From: Alphaproteobacteria bacterium
GTDB taxonomy: Bacteria > Pseudomonadota > Alphaproteobacteria > Caulobacterales > Caulobacteraceae
Direction of reading: 5' to 3'
Assembly (NCBI GenBank): GCA_018821435.1
Contig: JAHJME010000027.1
Coordinates: 152,728-216,727, forward strand
Length of the DNA stretch: 64,000 nucleotides
Of the stretch, positions 35,134 to 43,509 are shown in pieces. The first letter of the stretch is position 1. The number at the start of each line of letters is the position of its first letter. Below the pieces are notes generated by a model. It made no database searches. It was not told the DNA's origin and was given only the letters and a program-made list of their open reading frames with translations. The position numbers and the translations under genes were made by a program.

Positions 35134-36603
35134 CTAGCCGCGCGCCAACCGCACGGCCGCCGCGCGTTGCGGGTCGCGGCCTCGCGTCAGGTCCGCCGCC
35201 GTCGTGGCGACCGGCACGTCCGGCGCGATCCCGGCGTCCGGCTGCGGCGTCCGGGGAAACGTCGCGACCAGCGGCAGGTCGACCTCGAAGCCGCTGGCGG
35301 GCAGCCGCAGGAAGAAGAACGCCCCACCGTTGATGCCGCGCCGATTGCCGCCGGTGGGTGCCCCGACCAGGGTTCCGAGCCCGTTCGCCTTTAGCGTCTG
35401 CGCGAACTGGAACGTGGCCGAGCTGTTGGTGGCGTCGGTGATCGCGATCAGCTTGCCGGCGTAGCGTCGGCCGCGAGGTCGCACCACGTCGCCGCGCGCG
35501 TCGGCGTCCCAGCGCGTCATGCGGTAGAACCCGCGCGCGTCCGGCCCGTCGGCGTCCTGGCCCCAGTCGCGGAAGCTCTTGTCCCAGGTGGAGAGATAGC
35601 GGTCCAGGTCGGGCGGCGTCCGGCGATAGCGCACATAGCGCAGCGCATCGGGCAGCACGACGTCGCGGGTCAGCATCCGGCTCAGCAGGTGGTTGCCACA
35701 GTCCTGCCCGCCGCCGTTGCCGCGCAGGTCCAGGATGATCGCCGGCGCGCGGCTGTCGATCGCCATGTCGACCTGCTGGTCCAGCCAAGCCTTCCAGTCC
35801 CACGCGCTCTCGTACAGCGCCCAGGTCGGCATGGTGATGAGCCGCGTCCGGTCTGGCAGGGTCGTGACGGTCCAGGCGGCGCCGTCGGCGGCGGGCGGCC
35901 GGCGCGAGTCCCGCGCCGCGACCCGCTCGGCCCGCGTCAGCAACGGGGCGTCCTGCGTTCGCGGTCGGCCGTCCCCGGTGCGCACGGTCAACCGCAGCGT
36001 GGACTCGGCGAAGGCGCGGGGCGCCAGGATCGGCAGCGCCACGTCGGGCAGGGGCCAGGCCTCGGTGTCGTCCAGGTCGGCCAGCCGGGTGCGCTTGGCG
36101 TCGTTCGCGCCATCGGCGGCGGCCAGCGCGCGAAGGCCGGTCGCCAGCGGCCCGACCGGCGTGTCGCCCAGCGCCAGGATCTCATCGCCCGCCGAAATCC
36201 CGGCGACGCCGCCGGCGTGACCGACGATCATCCGCCCCGCCAGCCAGCGGTAGCCGAAGGGCATGCGGTTTCGCCCGCCGCTGACGAAGGCCTCGCCGGC
36301 GTCCTTCTGGTTGGTGGCGTTGACGAAGGTGTGACCACAGCGGATCGCCGCCGTGAACCGGGTCAACCCCAGCCAGGTATCGGCGGGCGAAGCCGACCGC
36401 GCCATCGCCGCGCGCAGCTTGGCGAAGTGGCCGTCCAGGTCGGCGGCGCTGTTATAGCGGGACAGGCCCGGATGCAGGGCGCGGAACGCGGCCTCCAAGA
36501 TGTCGGCGTCGGTCCTCAGCTCGGCGGCTCCAGCCGGTCGGGTCGTTGTCGCGAGGCTGGCGGCGAGAAGGCCCTGAAGGGCGGTGCGGCGGGAGATCGG
36601 CAT
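35134..36603 (-). CDS. S41 family peptidase, Tat-exported
   Basis: A 489-residue serine peptidase of the tail-specific protease/tricorn-core group. The N-terminus MPISRRTALQGLLAASLATT is a Tat signal (SRRTALQ). A small PDZ-like part follows (VAGISAGDEILALGDTPVG, about 133-151). The S41 core has the strand IILDLRGNGGGQD and the nucleophile region ITDATNSSATFQFAQTL with the catalytic Ser in NSS. It lies 20 bp downstream of an AraC-type gene and 109 bp upstream of the M20 peptidase, suggesting a peptide-processing operon. Confidence 0.88.
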   Translation of the reverse strand: MPISRRTALQGLLAASLATTTRPAGAAELRTDADILEAAFRALHPGLSRYNSAADLDGHFAKLRAAMARSASPADTWLGLTRFTAAIRCGHTFVNATNQKDAGEAFVSGGRNRMPFGYRWLAGRMIVGHAGGVAGISAGDEILALGDTPVGPLATGLRALAAADGANDAKRTRLADLDDTEAWPLPDVALPILAPRAFAESTLRLTVRTGDGRPRTQDAPLLTRAERVAARDSRRPPAADGAAWTVTTLPDRTRLITMPTWALYESAWDWKAWLDQQVDMAIDSRAPAIILDLRGNGGGQDCGNHLLSRMLTRDVVLPDALRYVRYRRTPPDLDRYLSTWDKSFRDWGQDADGPDARGFYRMTRWDADARGDVVRPRGRRYAGKLIAITDATNSSATFQFAQTLKANGLGTLVGAPTGGNRRGINGGAFFFLRLPASGFEVDLPLVATFPRTPQPDAGIAPDVPVATTAADLTRGRDPQRAAAVRLARG

Positions 36604-36623
36604 CCCCGAGGTCGATCACGCCT

Positions 36624-37766
36624 TCAGCTCTCCGCGCGCCTCAGAACCGCGTGGGGGTCTAGAGATTCCGGATTTGAGGCGTGACGTCGCCGGGCCGCCG
36701 ACGGGCTCTCGCCGAACGTCGCCCGATAGGCGCGGTTGAAGCTGGCCTTGGAGTTGAAACCGGCGTCCAGGGCCAGGTCGAGGAGGGGGCTGTCCGAGCC
36801 GGCGGCCAGCGCGTCGGCCACGGCCTGGGCGCGGCGCCCGTTGATGAACCGGGCAAAGTTCATATCCAGCCCCTCGTTGAGCGCTCGGGATAGATAGTGG
36901 GTGTTGGTGCCCAGTCGCGCCGCGAGGTCCGCCAGCGTCAGGTCGGGGTCCCGCCACCGCGCGGCGGCATCGATACGGGCCGTCCATTCCGCGGCCTGGG
37001 CGCGCCAGTCGCGGGCGGGTCCAGGGTTTCTGGCGGGCGGCGCGCCGAATGACGGACGGCGCAAGTCGGCGTGGCGCCGGCCCTCGATGGCGAGATAGAG
37101 GGCGAGCGCCGCCATCGCCAGATACAGGTGCAGTCTCTGGAAATAATCCAGCCCGCCCGAGGTCAGCTCCCAGGCCTGATAGGCGGCCCAGGCGACGACG
37201 ATGGGCAGCAGCGCCACCAGCGCCCGCTGCAGCCACAGGCCGGCATACCGGGCTTCGTCGGTGACCACCTCGCCCAGTTGGGTCTGGTAGCGCCGCAAGG
37301 TGCGGAAGGCGGCCCAGGTATAGACCGCCAGGCTCAGCGGCGAGAGCGTCGAGACCAGGGGCGCAATCAAGGCGCCGTCTGTCCCGTTCGCCCAGGCCTG
37401 TTTGGCGTCGGGCGGCAGGGAAAAGCAGACGAGGCCATAGGCAAGGTGAACCGCCGCCGGGGTCAGATGCAGCGCCAGGCCGGGTCGCAACGGCTCGCCG
37501 GCCCAGGCTCGCGCGTAGGCCAGGACCAGGGGGCCGATCGCCAGGGGCGCCGCGAACGGCGCGAAGGTGAGCCAGGGAAAGGCGTCGTAAAATCCGGCGA
37601 ACCCCATGGTGTAGGGGGTGATCATCCCGATCAGCACGATCAGCAGCCCGGCCAATATCCGATTGGCGGACCGGTTGCGCGGCGTGCGCAACAGCGCCGC
37701 CGCCAGGAGCAGAACCTGGACGCTGACAAGGGCGAGGATGGCGGTGCGCCAGCCGAAGACGAACAT
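36624..37766 (-). CDS. AraC family regulator with N-terminal membrane domain
   Basis: A 380-residue regulator. The first about 235 residues form seven hydrophobic segments (MFVFGWRTAILALVSVQVLL through LYLAMAALALYLAIE), a membrane sensor type seen in this AraC subclass. The C-terminal 120 residues hold the double helix-turn-helix: LTLADLAARLGTNTHYLSRAL and LLDLALDAGFNSKASFNRAY with FGESPSAARR. It is the first gene of a same-strand run with S41 and M20 peptidases and probably controls them. The 235-bp upstream gap contains two hairpins. Confidence 0.88.
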   Translation of the reverse strand: MFVFGWRTAILALVSVQVLLLAAALLRTPRNRSANRILAGLLIVLIGMITPYTMGFAGFYDAFPWLTFAPFAAPLAIGPLVLAYARAWAGEPLRPGLALHLTPAAVHLAYGLVCFSLPPDAKQAWANGTDGALIAPLVSTLSPLSLAVYTWAAFRTLRRYQTQLGEVVTDEARYAGLWLQRALVALLPIVVAWAAYQAWELTSGGLDYFQRLHLYLAMAALALYLAIEGRRHADLRRPSFGAPPARNPGPARDWRAQAAEWTARIDAAARWRDPDLTLADLAARLGTNTHYLSRALNEGLDMNFARFINGRRAQAVADALAAGSDSPLLDLALDAGFNSKASFNRAYRATFGESPSAARRRHASNPESLDPHAVLRRAES

Positions 37767-37899
37767 TCGCGGGCCCGTGTTGGTGCGAAAGCGAGTCTAG
37801 AACGCTCGCGCGGCCTCGCAATGGTCACCGAACAATTCCGCTCTGACACGAACCCGCCCAACTGCGGTCAAGGCTTGGGGCGATGTTGACCGGGCTTGA

Positions 37900-37938
37900 G
37901 GGACACCGGTTCAACTCCCCCCCAGAACCGGCCGTCCC
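37900..37938. repeat. 12-bp bulged hairpin
   Basis: GGGAC-A-CCGGTTC pairs with GAACCGG-CC-GTCCC across a C-rich loop. It lies in the AraC upstream gap, 16 bp before another hairpin. Confidence 0.6.
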
Positions 37939-37953
37939 GAAGCACTCCAGAGC

Positions 37954-37989
37954 GCGGCTCCCCCGAATGCCCCCATCAGGGGGAGCCGC
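37954..37989. repeat. perfect 11-bp hairpin, GGCTCCCCC type
   Basis: GCGGCTCCCCC pairs exactly with GGGGGAGCCGC around a 14-base loop, 13 bp after the stop of the minus-strand gene at 38002. No T-run follows on that strand. It may be a dispersed extragenic palindrome. Confidence 0.65.
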
Positions 37990-38001
37990 AACTGAGAGGC
38001 C

Positions 38002-38508
38002 TCAGCGCCGCGCTTCCATTTCCGCCCGGGTGATCTTCGCCGCCATCACGCAGCGCGCTTCGTCGTTCGCGGTTGAGACGGTGGCCGGCTTGCCGGGGCC
38101 GGGCCGGAACGCCCACTCGCCGGCCTTCGTCCGCACCTGCAGGCTTTCGGGATTGGTGAATTGGCACACCGCGTGGAAGCGGGTGCTGCGGCCGCCATCA
38201 TCGTAGATCGGCGCGCAGTCCACATGGCCGTCGCGGCGCAGGAAGGTCACCTCGTCGTAGTCGAACGTGCGGATCGGCTTGCGGCTGCCATCCAGGAATT
38301 CCGCCTCGGTGATGCGTGGACACGGCGGCCCGGCGATGGCCCAGGCCTTGGCGTCGGCGATCCGCGTCCTTTGGATCGTCAGGTATCGATCCGTGAGGCC
38401 CCAGGCGCCCAGCGCGACCCCGGCCACGGCGACGACGACCCAGACCCACCAGGGCAGGCGACCCCATAGCCCGCGCCGACGGGCCGCTCTTCGCGCCGAA
38501 ACGACCAT
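38002..38508 (-). CDS. single-pass membrane protein, hypothetical
   Basis: A 168-residue protein. A very basic N-terminus (VVSARRAARRRGLWGRLP) is followed by one hydrophobic anchor (about residues 20-37) and a periplasmic domain with four Cys (PPCPRITEAEF, VDCAPIY, AVCQFTN, ARCVMAAK) that could make two disulphides. The ATG at 38508 is preceded by GGAG at a good distance; a GTG at 38514 is the alternative. Function unknown. It shares its upstream gap with the SOS-box-controlled repair operon, transcribed the other way. Confidence 0.7.
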   Translation of the reverse strand: MVVSARRAARRRGLWGRLPWWVWVVVAVAGVALGAWGLTDRYLTIQRTRIADAKAWAIAGPPCPRITEAEFLDGSRKPIRTFDYDEVTFLRRDGHVDCAPIYDDGGRSTRFHAVCQFTNPESLQVRTKAGEWAFRPGPGKPATVSTANDEARCVMAAKITRAEMEARR

Positions 38509-38588
38509 GCGCACTCCGATTTACATTCGTAAATCAGAACCGACCCCGCCGGCCGGGTCAAGAGAAATAGATACGGCCAAGCTTGCGT

Positions 38589-38603
38589 GAACAAAAGTAG
38601 AAC
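38589..38603. promoter_or_regulatory. SOS (LexA) box, GAAC-N7-GAAC
   Basis: GAACAAAAGTAGAAC is an exact copy of the alphaproteobacterial LexA site (GTTC-N7-GTTC read on the other strand). It ends 14 bp before the GTG of the radical SAM repair gene, a position that would block transcription start. Confidence 0.72.
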
Positions 38604-38617
38604 AATAGGGTCGGTGC

Positions 38618-39841
38618 GTGGCAACCCTGACCCTGAAGCGCAAGCTCGCGATCCTCTCCGACGCCGCCAAGTACGACGCGTCCTGCGCCTCGTCGGGCAG
38701 CGTCAAACGTGACTCCATGGGCGGAAAGGGGATGGGCTCCACCGACGGCGGCATGGGCATCTGCCACGCCTATGCGCCGGACGGCCGCTGCATCAGCCTG
38801 CTGAAGATCCTGCTGACCAACTTCTGCGTCTACGATTGCGCCTATTGCGTGAACCGGGTGTCGTCGAACACGCCGCGCGCACGGTTCTCGGTCGAGGAGG
38901 TCGTCGACCTGACCCTCAGCTTCTACAAGCGCAATTACATCGAGGGGCTGTTCCTCTCGTCCGGCATCATCCGGACGGCGGACTACACCATGGAGGAGAT
39001 GGTCCGGGTCGCGCGCAGCCTGCGCGAGGTCCATGACTTCCGCGGCTACATCCACCTGAAGCTGATCCCCGAGGCGTCGCCGGCGCTGGTGAACCAGGCG
39101 GGCCTCTACGCCGACCGGGTGTCCATCAACGTCGAGTTGCCCAAGGACGAAAGCCTGGCGGCCCTGGCGCCGGAGAAGGACGCCGCCGGCATCAAGAAGG
39201 CCATGGGCGCGGTCCGCGTCTCCGAGGACGCCGCCAAGGACAAGGGGCGCAAGACCCGGCCGCCCAAGTTCGCCCCCGCCGGCCAATCCACCCAGATGAT
39301 CGTCGGCGCCGACGACGCCACCGACGGCGCGATCCTCAAGCGCTCCGAGAGCCTGTACGGCGCCTTCCGCCTGCGCCGGGTCTACTACTCCGCCTTCTCG
39401 CCGATCCCCGACGCCACCGCCCGCCTGCCGCTGCAGCGCCCGCCGCTGATCCGCGAACACCGGCTGTACCAAGCCGACTGGCTGATGCGCTTCTACGGCT
39501 TCGCGCGCGACGAGATTATCGGCGAGACCGAGGACCTGGACCTGGCCATCGACCCCAAGCTGGCCTGGGCGCTGAAGAACCGGGGCGAGTTTCCGATGGA
39601 TGTGAACGTGGCCGACCGCGAGCGCCTGCTCCGCGTGCCGGGCCTGGGCGTGCGGGCGGTCGACCGCATCGTCGATGTCCGCCGGTACAAGCGCCTGGAG
39701 CTGGCCGACGTGAAGCGCCTCTCCCGCGGGATCGAGAAGCTCAAGCCGTTCCTGGTCTGCGCTGACTGGAGCCCCGGCGCGCTCACCGACCGCGCCGACC
39801 TGCGCCAACGGGTTCAGCCCAAGCAGATGGACCTCTTCTGA
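38618..39841 (+). CDS. putative DNA modification/repair radical SAM protein
   Basis: A 407-residue radical SAM enzyme of the family found next to UdgX-type proteins (the TIGR03916 type). The 4Fe-4S cluster cysteines are C70, C74 and C77 (NFCVYDCAYCVNR), followed by RYSPFLS-like barrel segments (GLFLSSGIIRTADYTMEEM). The C-terminus has a helix-hairpin-helix DNA-binding motif (LLRVPGLGVRAVDRIVDVRR). The reaction is unknown; DNA lesion or base modification is inferred from HhH and neighbours. It starts at GTG just after an SOS box, and its TGA overlaps the next gene's ATG. Confidence 0.9.
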   Translation: MATLTLKRKLAILSDAAKYDASCASSGSVKRDSMGGKGMGSTDGGMGICHAYAPDGRCISLLKILLTNFCVYDCAYCVNRVSSNTPRARFSVEEVVDLTLSFYKRNYIEGLFLSSGIIRTADYTMEEMVRVARSLREVHDFRGYIHLKLIPEASPALVNQAGLYADRVSINVELPKDESLAALAPEKDAAGIKKAMGAVRVSEDAAKDKGRKTRPPKFAPAGQSTQMIVGADDATDGAILKRSESLYGAFRLRRVYYSAFSPIPDATARLPLQRPPLIREHRLYQADWLMRFYGFARDEIIGETEDLDLAIDPKLAWALKNRGEFPMDVNVADRERLLRVPGLGVRAVDRIVDVRRYKRLELADVKRLSRGIEKLKPFLVCADWSPGALTDRADLRQRVQPKQMDLF

Positions 39842-41301
39842 TGGAGGTCGTCCGCCTGGCCCACGAGACCGACTTCGCCGGCTGGCGCCAGGCCGCCCGC
39901 GCGCTCCGCGCCCGCCACGTCGCGCCCGACACCACCCTGTGGACCGTGGACGGCCAGGCGAACCTGTTCGACGGCGCCTCGCCCTCGGAGATCGCGTCCG
40001 AGGGGCCTATCGACCCACGTTCAGAAACGGCCGGGCGGTTCACCGTGCCCAAGGCCTTCGTCGACCTCTCCGCCAAGGTCATCCTGCATCGCTCCGATGA
40101 GCGGTTCGCGCTGCTCTACCGCCTGCTGTGGCGGCTGCAGGACCAGCCGAGCCTGATGCACATCGCCTCGGACCCCGACGTCGGCCGCGCCCAGGGCTTC
40201 GCGGGCGAAGTCAGCCGCGCCGCTCACAAGATGAAGGCCTTCGTCCGCTTCCGCCAAACCTCGGACGAGGACGGCGAGGCCTTCGTCGCCTGGTTCGAAC
40301 CCGCCCACCGGGTGGCCGAGGCGACCGCGCCGTTCTTCGCGCGCCGGTTCGCCAACATGCGCTTCTCGATCCTGACCCCGGACGCCTGCGTCCATTGGGA
40401 TATGACCGAACTGGCCTTCACCCCCGGGGCCGATCCGGCAGACGCGCCCGCCGAGGACGCGCTGGAGGACTACTGGCGCACCTACTACGCCTCGATCTTC
40501 AACCCGGCCCGGCTGAAGATCGGCGCGATGCAGAAGGAGATGCCCAAGCGCTACTGGCGGAACCTGCCCGAGGCCGCGCTCATTCCCGAACTCATCGCCC
40601 AGGCCCAAGGCCGCACCGACACCATGGTCCGTCAGGCTCCTACCGAACCCAGCCGCCGGGTGGTCAAGGCCGCCATCCGCAACAGCCGCGATGCGCCCTG
40701 GGAAGGGCAGGCCGCGACGTCGCTGGAAGAGGTTGCCGCCGGCGTCGACCACTGCCGCCGCTGCGACCTCTGGCGCGATGCGACGCAAGGGGTGGTGGGC
40801 GAGGGGCCTGGAAAGGCCAAGCTGCTGTTCGTCGGCGAACAGCCCGGCGACCAGGAAGATCTCGCCGGCAAGCCCTTCGTCGGTCCCGCCGGGCAGGTGT
40901 TCAACAAGGCGCTGGCCGAGGCCGGCGTGCCGCGGACCGAGACCTACGTCACCAACGCCGTGAAGCACTTCAAGCACGAGCTGCGCGGCAAGCGGCGGAT
41001 TCACCAGACGCCCAATGCCGGCGAGGTCACGGCCTGCCGCTGGTGGCTGGATGCCGAGCGCCGGATCGTCCGCCCGCGCGTCATCGTCACCCTGGGCGCC
41101 ACGGCGGGGTTAGCCGTCTTCGGCAAGCCCACCCCGATCGGCAAGTTCCGGGGCCAGCCGATCCAGCTCTCCGACCAGGCCCAGGGCGTGGTGACCTATC
41201 ACCCCTCCTATCTGCTCCGCCTTCCCGACGAAGCGGCCAAGGCCAAGGCCTATGCGGCGTTCGTCGAGGACCTGAGGCTGGCGTGGAGCCTGGCGGCGTG
41301 A
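39841..41301 (+). CDS. DUF4130-UdgX fusion (uracil-DNA binding protein)
   Basis: A 486-residue two-domain protein. Residues 1 to about 250 are a DUF4130 module (KAHRMKAFVRF-like segment HKMKAFVRF, VHWDMTELAF, YWRTYYASIFNPAR). Residues about 285-486 are a family-4/5-like uracil-DNA glycosylase with GEQPGDQED (332-340), Fe-S cysteines C305, C308 and C399, and the UdgX hallmark KRRIH with H388, the residue that in mycobacterial UdgX becomes covalently bound to the DNA after uracil excision. HPSYLLR (454-460) completes the site. The ATG overlaps the radical SAM stop (TGATG), so both are made together and under the SOS box. Confidence 0.92.
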   Translation: MEVVRLAHETDFAGWRQAARALRARHVAPDTTLWTVDGQANLFDGASPSEIASEGPIDPRSETAGRFTVPKAFVDLSAKVILHRSDERFALLYRLLWRLQDQPSLMHIASDPDVGRAQGFAGEVSRAAHKMKAFVRFRQTSDEDGEAFVAWFEPAHRVAEATAPFFARRFANMRFSILTPDACVHWDMTELAFTPGADPADAPAEDALEDYWRTYYASIFNPARLKIGAMQKEMPKRYWRNLPEAALIPELIAQAQGRTDTMVRQAPTEPSRRVVKAAIRNSRDAPWEGQAATSLEEVAAGVDHCRRCDLWRDATQGVVGEGPGKAKLLFVGEQPGDQEDLAGKPFVGPAGQVFNKALAEAGVPRTETYVTNAVKHFKHELRGKRRIHQTPNAGEVTACRWWLDAERRIVRPRVIVTLGATAGLAVFGKPTPIGKFRGQPIQLSDQAQGVVTYHPSYLLRLPDEAAKAKAYAAFVEDLRLAWSLAA

Positions 41302-41303
41302 GG

Positions 41304-41621
41304 CTAGACCGAACCCGCCTTCTCGATCACCAGGATCCGGGCCTGGCCTATGGGATGGGCCACGTGCTCGTCGCCCACGTCGGCGATGAACATGTCGGTG
41401 GGACCCAGGCGCACGATGTGCTCGCCGCTGTCCTGCCGCCAGCGCATCTCGACCTCGCCGTCCAGCACCAGGAACACCTCGGCCCCGTCGTTGACGTGCC
41501 ACTTGTAGGGCTTGTCGGTCCAATGCAGGCGCACGCTGGCGCCCTCGATGGCGGCCAGGTCGCGGGCGCCCCAGGCGCGGTCGGCGGTGAACTGGCGGAC
41601 GTCGGTGACGATCTTCGGCAT
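41304..41621 (-). CDS. cupin domain protein
   Basis: A 105-residue single-cupin protein. The first cupin motif is HVNDGAEVFLVLDGEVEM (about 42-59) with a His and Glu as likely metal ligands, and the second is HIVRLGPTDMFIADVGDEH, ending with a His. The small size fits sensor-like or sugar-isomerase-like cupins. It lies 2 bp after the convergent udgX stop and downstream of an MFS gene on the same strand (33-bp gap). Confidence 0.82.
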   Translation of the reverse strand: MPKIVTDVRQFTADRAWGARDLAAIEGASVRLHWTDKPYKWHVNDGAEVFLVLDGEVEMRWRQDSGEHIVRLGPTDMFIADVGDEHVAHPIGQARILVIEKAGSV

Positions 41622-41654
41622 GAGCGTCCAGATAGGCGGTGGCCGTCCGCGCCG

Positions 41655-42806
41655 CTAGCGGCGCCTGAGGCTGGCGGTCGCGTAAATGGCCCCCAGCAGT
41701 GTCAGCCCCGCGCCGTAGGTCAGGAAGGAGATGCGGTAGGCCGACGCCTGGGCCAGCAGGCCGAAGCCCAGGATCAGCACCCCGTTGGCGCACTGGGTCG
41801 CAAACCCTTTCAGCGAGGCCACCGTGGCTCGGGTTTCGCCGCGCAGGGCGTGATGGAAGCGCGCGTCGGCGCTGACGTCCACCAGGCTGTAGAGGCCCAT
41901 GTAGGCCAGCGGGAAGATCACCGACCACGCCTGGAACGTGCCCGCCGCCGCCACGATGCTGAGGCCGCCCACGCAGGTCACGGCGTAGAGCCAGCGGGGA
42001 TCCAGGCGCCCGATCCGATGGGACAGGACGCTGCCGATCGCCTCTGCCGTGGCCATGGCGGCGATGAACAGGGCGATGGCGGGCTTGGCCAGGCCCACGT
42101 CGCGGCCGAACAACTGCCAGTAGTCGGCGGTGGCGTAGGCCACGGCCTGGACGCCGGCGATGAAGAGGATCAGGGCGGGAATGCCCGGCAGGCTGATCGC
42201 CTCGCGGGCGCCCCGGCGCAGGTGCGACAGGTATCCCCAATCGGCGACGGTGACCGCCCGGGGCGCGGACGGCAGCAGCAGCGCCGCGCCGGCCGCCGCG
42301 ACGCCGGCTATGGCGCTGGCCACGATCAGCGGCCCGTATCCAAGGGGCGCGGCGACCGCGGCGGTGAGGGAGGCGGCGACCAGGCCCACGCCGCGCGCCG
42401 CCTTCGCCCGCCCGAACACCTTGGCGTATTCAGCCTCCCGGCCCAGGGCCTTCAGCTCGTCGTAGACCACCGCTTCGAAGGCGCCGGACATGGTGGCGCT
42501 CTTCATGCCCCACAGCGTCAGGCCGATCAGGAAGCCCCAGAAGCCGGGGAAGGCCAGCCAGACCAGGAAGCCCGCCGCGCGCAGCAACTGCGAGATGGCC
42601 AGCAGCCAGCGCCGCGACATGCGGTCGGCCAGAACACCGCAGGGAATCTCCAGCAGCAGGCCCGTGGCCGACCAGGCGCCCAGGACCAGGCCGATCTGCG
42701 CCGGCGACAGCCCCTTCTCGGCGAACATCACCGTGTAGAAGGGGACGATGAGCAGGAAGGTATCCAGGAACCTCAGCGCGCAGGCGCTGAGGAGCAGCCG
42801 TCTCAC
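41655..42806 (-). CDS. MFS transporter
   Basis: A 383-residue transporter with about eleven to twelve hydrophobic segments. Motif A-like LLEIPCGVLADRMSRRWLL follows helix 2, a strong MFS mark, and MGLYSLVDVSADARFHHAL lies in the second half. It starts at a GTG directly after the TAA of the TetR gene, so the regulator and transporter are one transcript. An efflux role under TetR control is the natural reading; the substrate is unknown. Confidence 0.86.
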   Translation of the reverse strand: MRRLLLSACALRFLDTFLLIVPFYTVMFAEKGLSPAQIGLVLGAWSATGLLLEIPCGVLADRMSRRWLLAISQLLRAAGFLVWLAFPGFWGFLIGLTLWGMKSATMSGAFEAVVYDELKALGREAEYAKVFGRAKAARGVGLVAASLTAAVAAPLGYGPLIVASAIAGVAAAGAALLLPSAPRAVTVADWGYLSHLRRGAREAISLPGIPALILFIAGVQAVAYATADYWQLFGRDVGLAKPAIALFIAAMATAEAIGSVLSHRIGRLDPRWLYAVTCVGGLSIVAAAGTFQAWSVIFPLAYMGLYSLVDVSADARFHHALRGETRATVASLKGFATQCANGVLILGFGLLAQASAYRISFLTYGAGLTLLGAIYATASLRRR

Positions 42807-43466
42807 TTAGGCGCTGAACCCGGCTTCGGCGAAGTCCAGCATCCGCTTGAGCAGCGCGTCCACGTCGCCCTCGCGGGTGATCCCGCCGGACAGGTGGTGC
42901 AGCCGGTCGAACTCGGCGAAGCGGTTGTTGTGGACCATGCCCAGCACGAAGTGCAGGCGCCAGTAGACGTCCTCCTTCGGCAGGTCGGGACGCGCGGCCA
43001 TCAGGGCGTTGGCGAACCGCTCCAGGTGGCTGACGTCGTTGCGCAGCACCTCGCGCATCTCCGCGTTGCCCTCGGAGCGGGCGCGGATGATGAACTGCAC
43101 CGAGATACGCCGGTCGTGATCCGGCGAGCCCCAGCGCAGGGGCGGGGCGAAATAGGCTTCCAAGATGTCGCGGACCGGCGGCTTGCCGCCATGGCGCGCG
43201 CCGGCCTCGTGCAGCATCCGGGCCCGCTCGCGGTTCAGCTCCGACGTGCGCCGCCGGAAGATCTCGAACAGCAGGGCGTCCTTGGAGCCGAAGTGGTAGT
43301 TCACCGAGGCGAGGTTCACCCCGGCCTCGGCGGTGATGTCGCGCACCGAGACGTTCTGGAAACCGTGCAGGGCGAACAGCCGTTCAGCCGCGTTGAAGAC
43401 CGCCTGCTTGGTGGCGGCCTGGGCCTCTTCGGTCTCGGGCGGATCCTGAGTGAGGGGATCGGTCAT
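42807..43466 (-). CDS. TetR/AcrR family regulator
   Basis: A 219-residue repressor-type regulator. The N-terminal helix-turn-helix is NVSVRDITAEAGVNLASV followed by NYHFGSKDALLFEIF (about residues 38-70), the CerR/AefR-like form. The C-terminal ligand domain includes an Arg/Glu-rich middle. It is the first gene of a TetR-MFS-cupin run. The operator was not identified in the 43 bp before it. Confidence 0.88.
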   Translation of the reverse strand: MTDPLTQDPPETEEAQAATKQAVFNAAERLFALHGFQNVSVRDITAEAGVNLASVNYHFGSKDALLFEIFRRRTSELNRERARMLHEAGARHGGKPPVRDILEAYFAPPLRWGSPDHDRRISVQFIIRARSEGNAEMREVLRNDVSHLERFANALMAARPDLPKEDVYWRLHFVLGMVHNNRFAEFDRLHHLSGGITREGDVDALLKRMLDFAEAGFSA

Positions 43467-43509
43467 GCGAATCCCATAAGCAATACGGCAGCCTAGGCCT
43501 ATCGTGACG

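Noticed and set aside
37900..37938. A tRNA T-arm look-alike (GGTTCAACTCCC in a stem)
   Set aside because: No acceptor, D or anticodon arm can be folded around it; it is part of a simple hairpin.
40128..43496. A 1122-codon open frame on the plus strand
   Set aside because: It shifts across udgX and runs antisense to cupin, MFS and TetR genes. Composition is typical of an out-of-frame GC-rich shadow.
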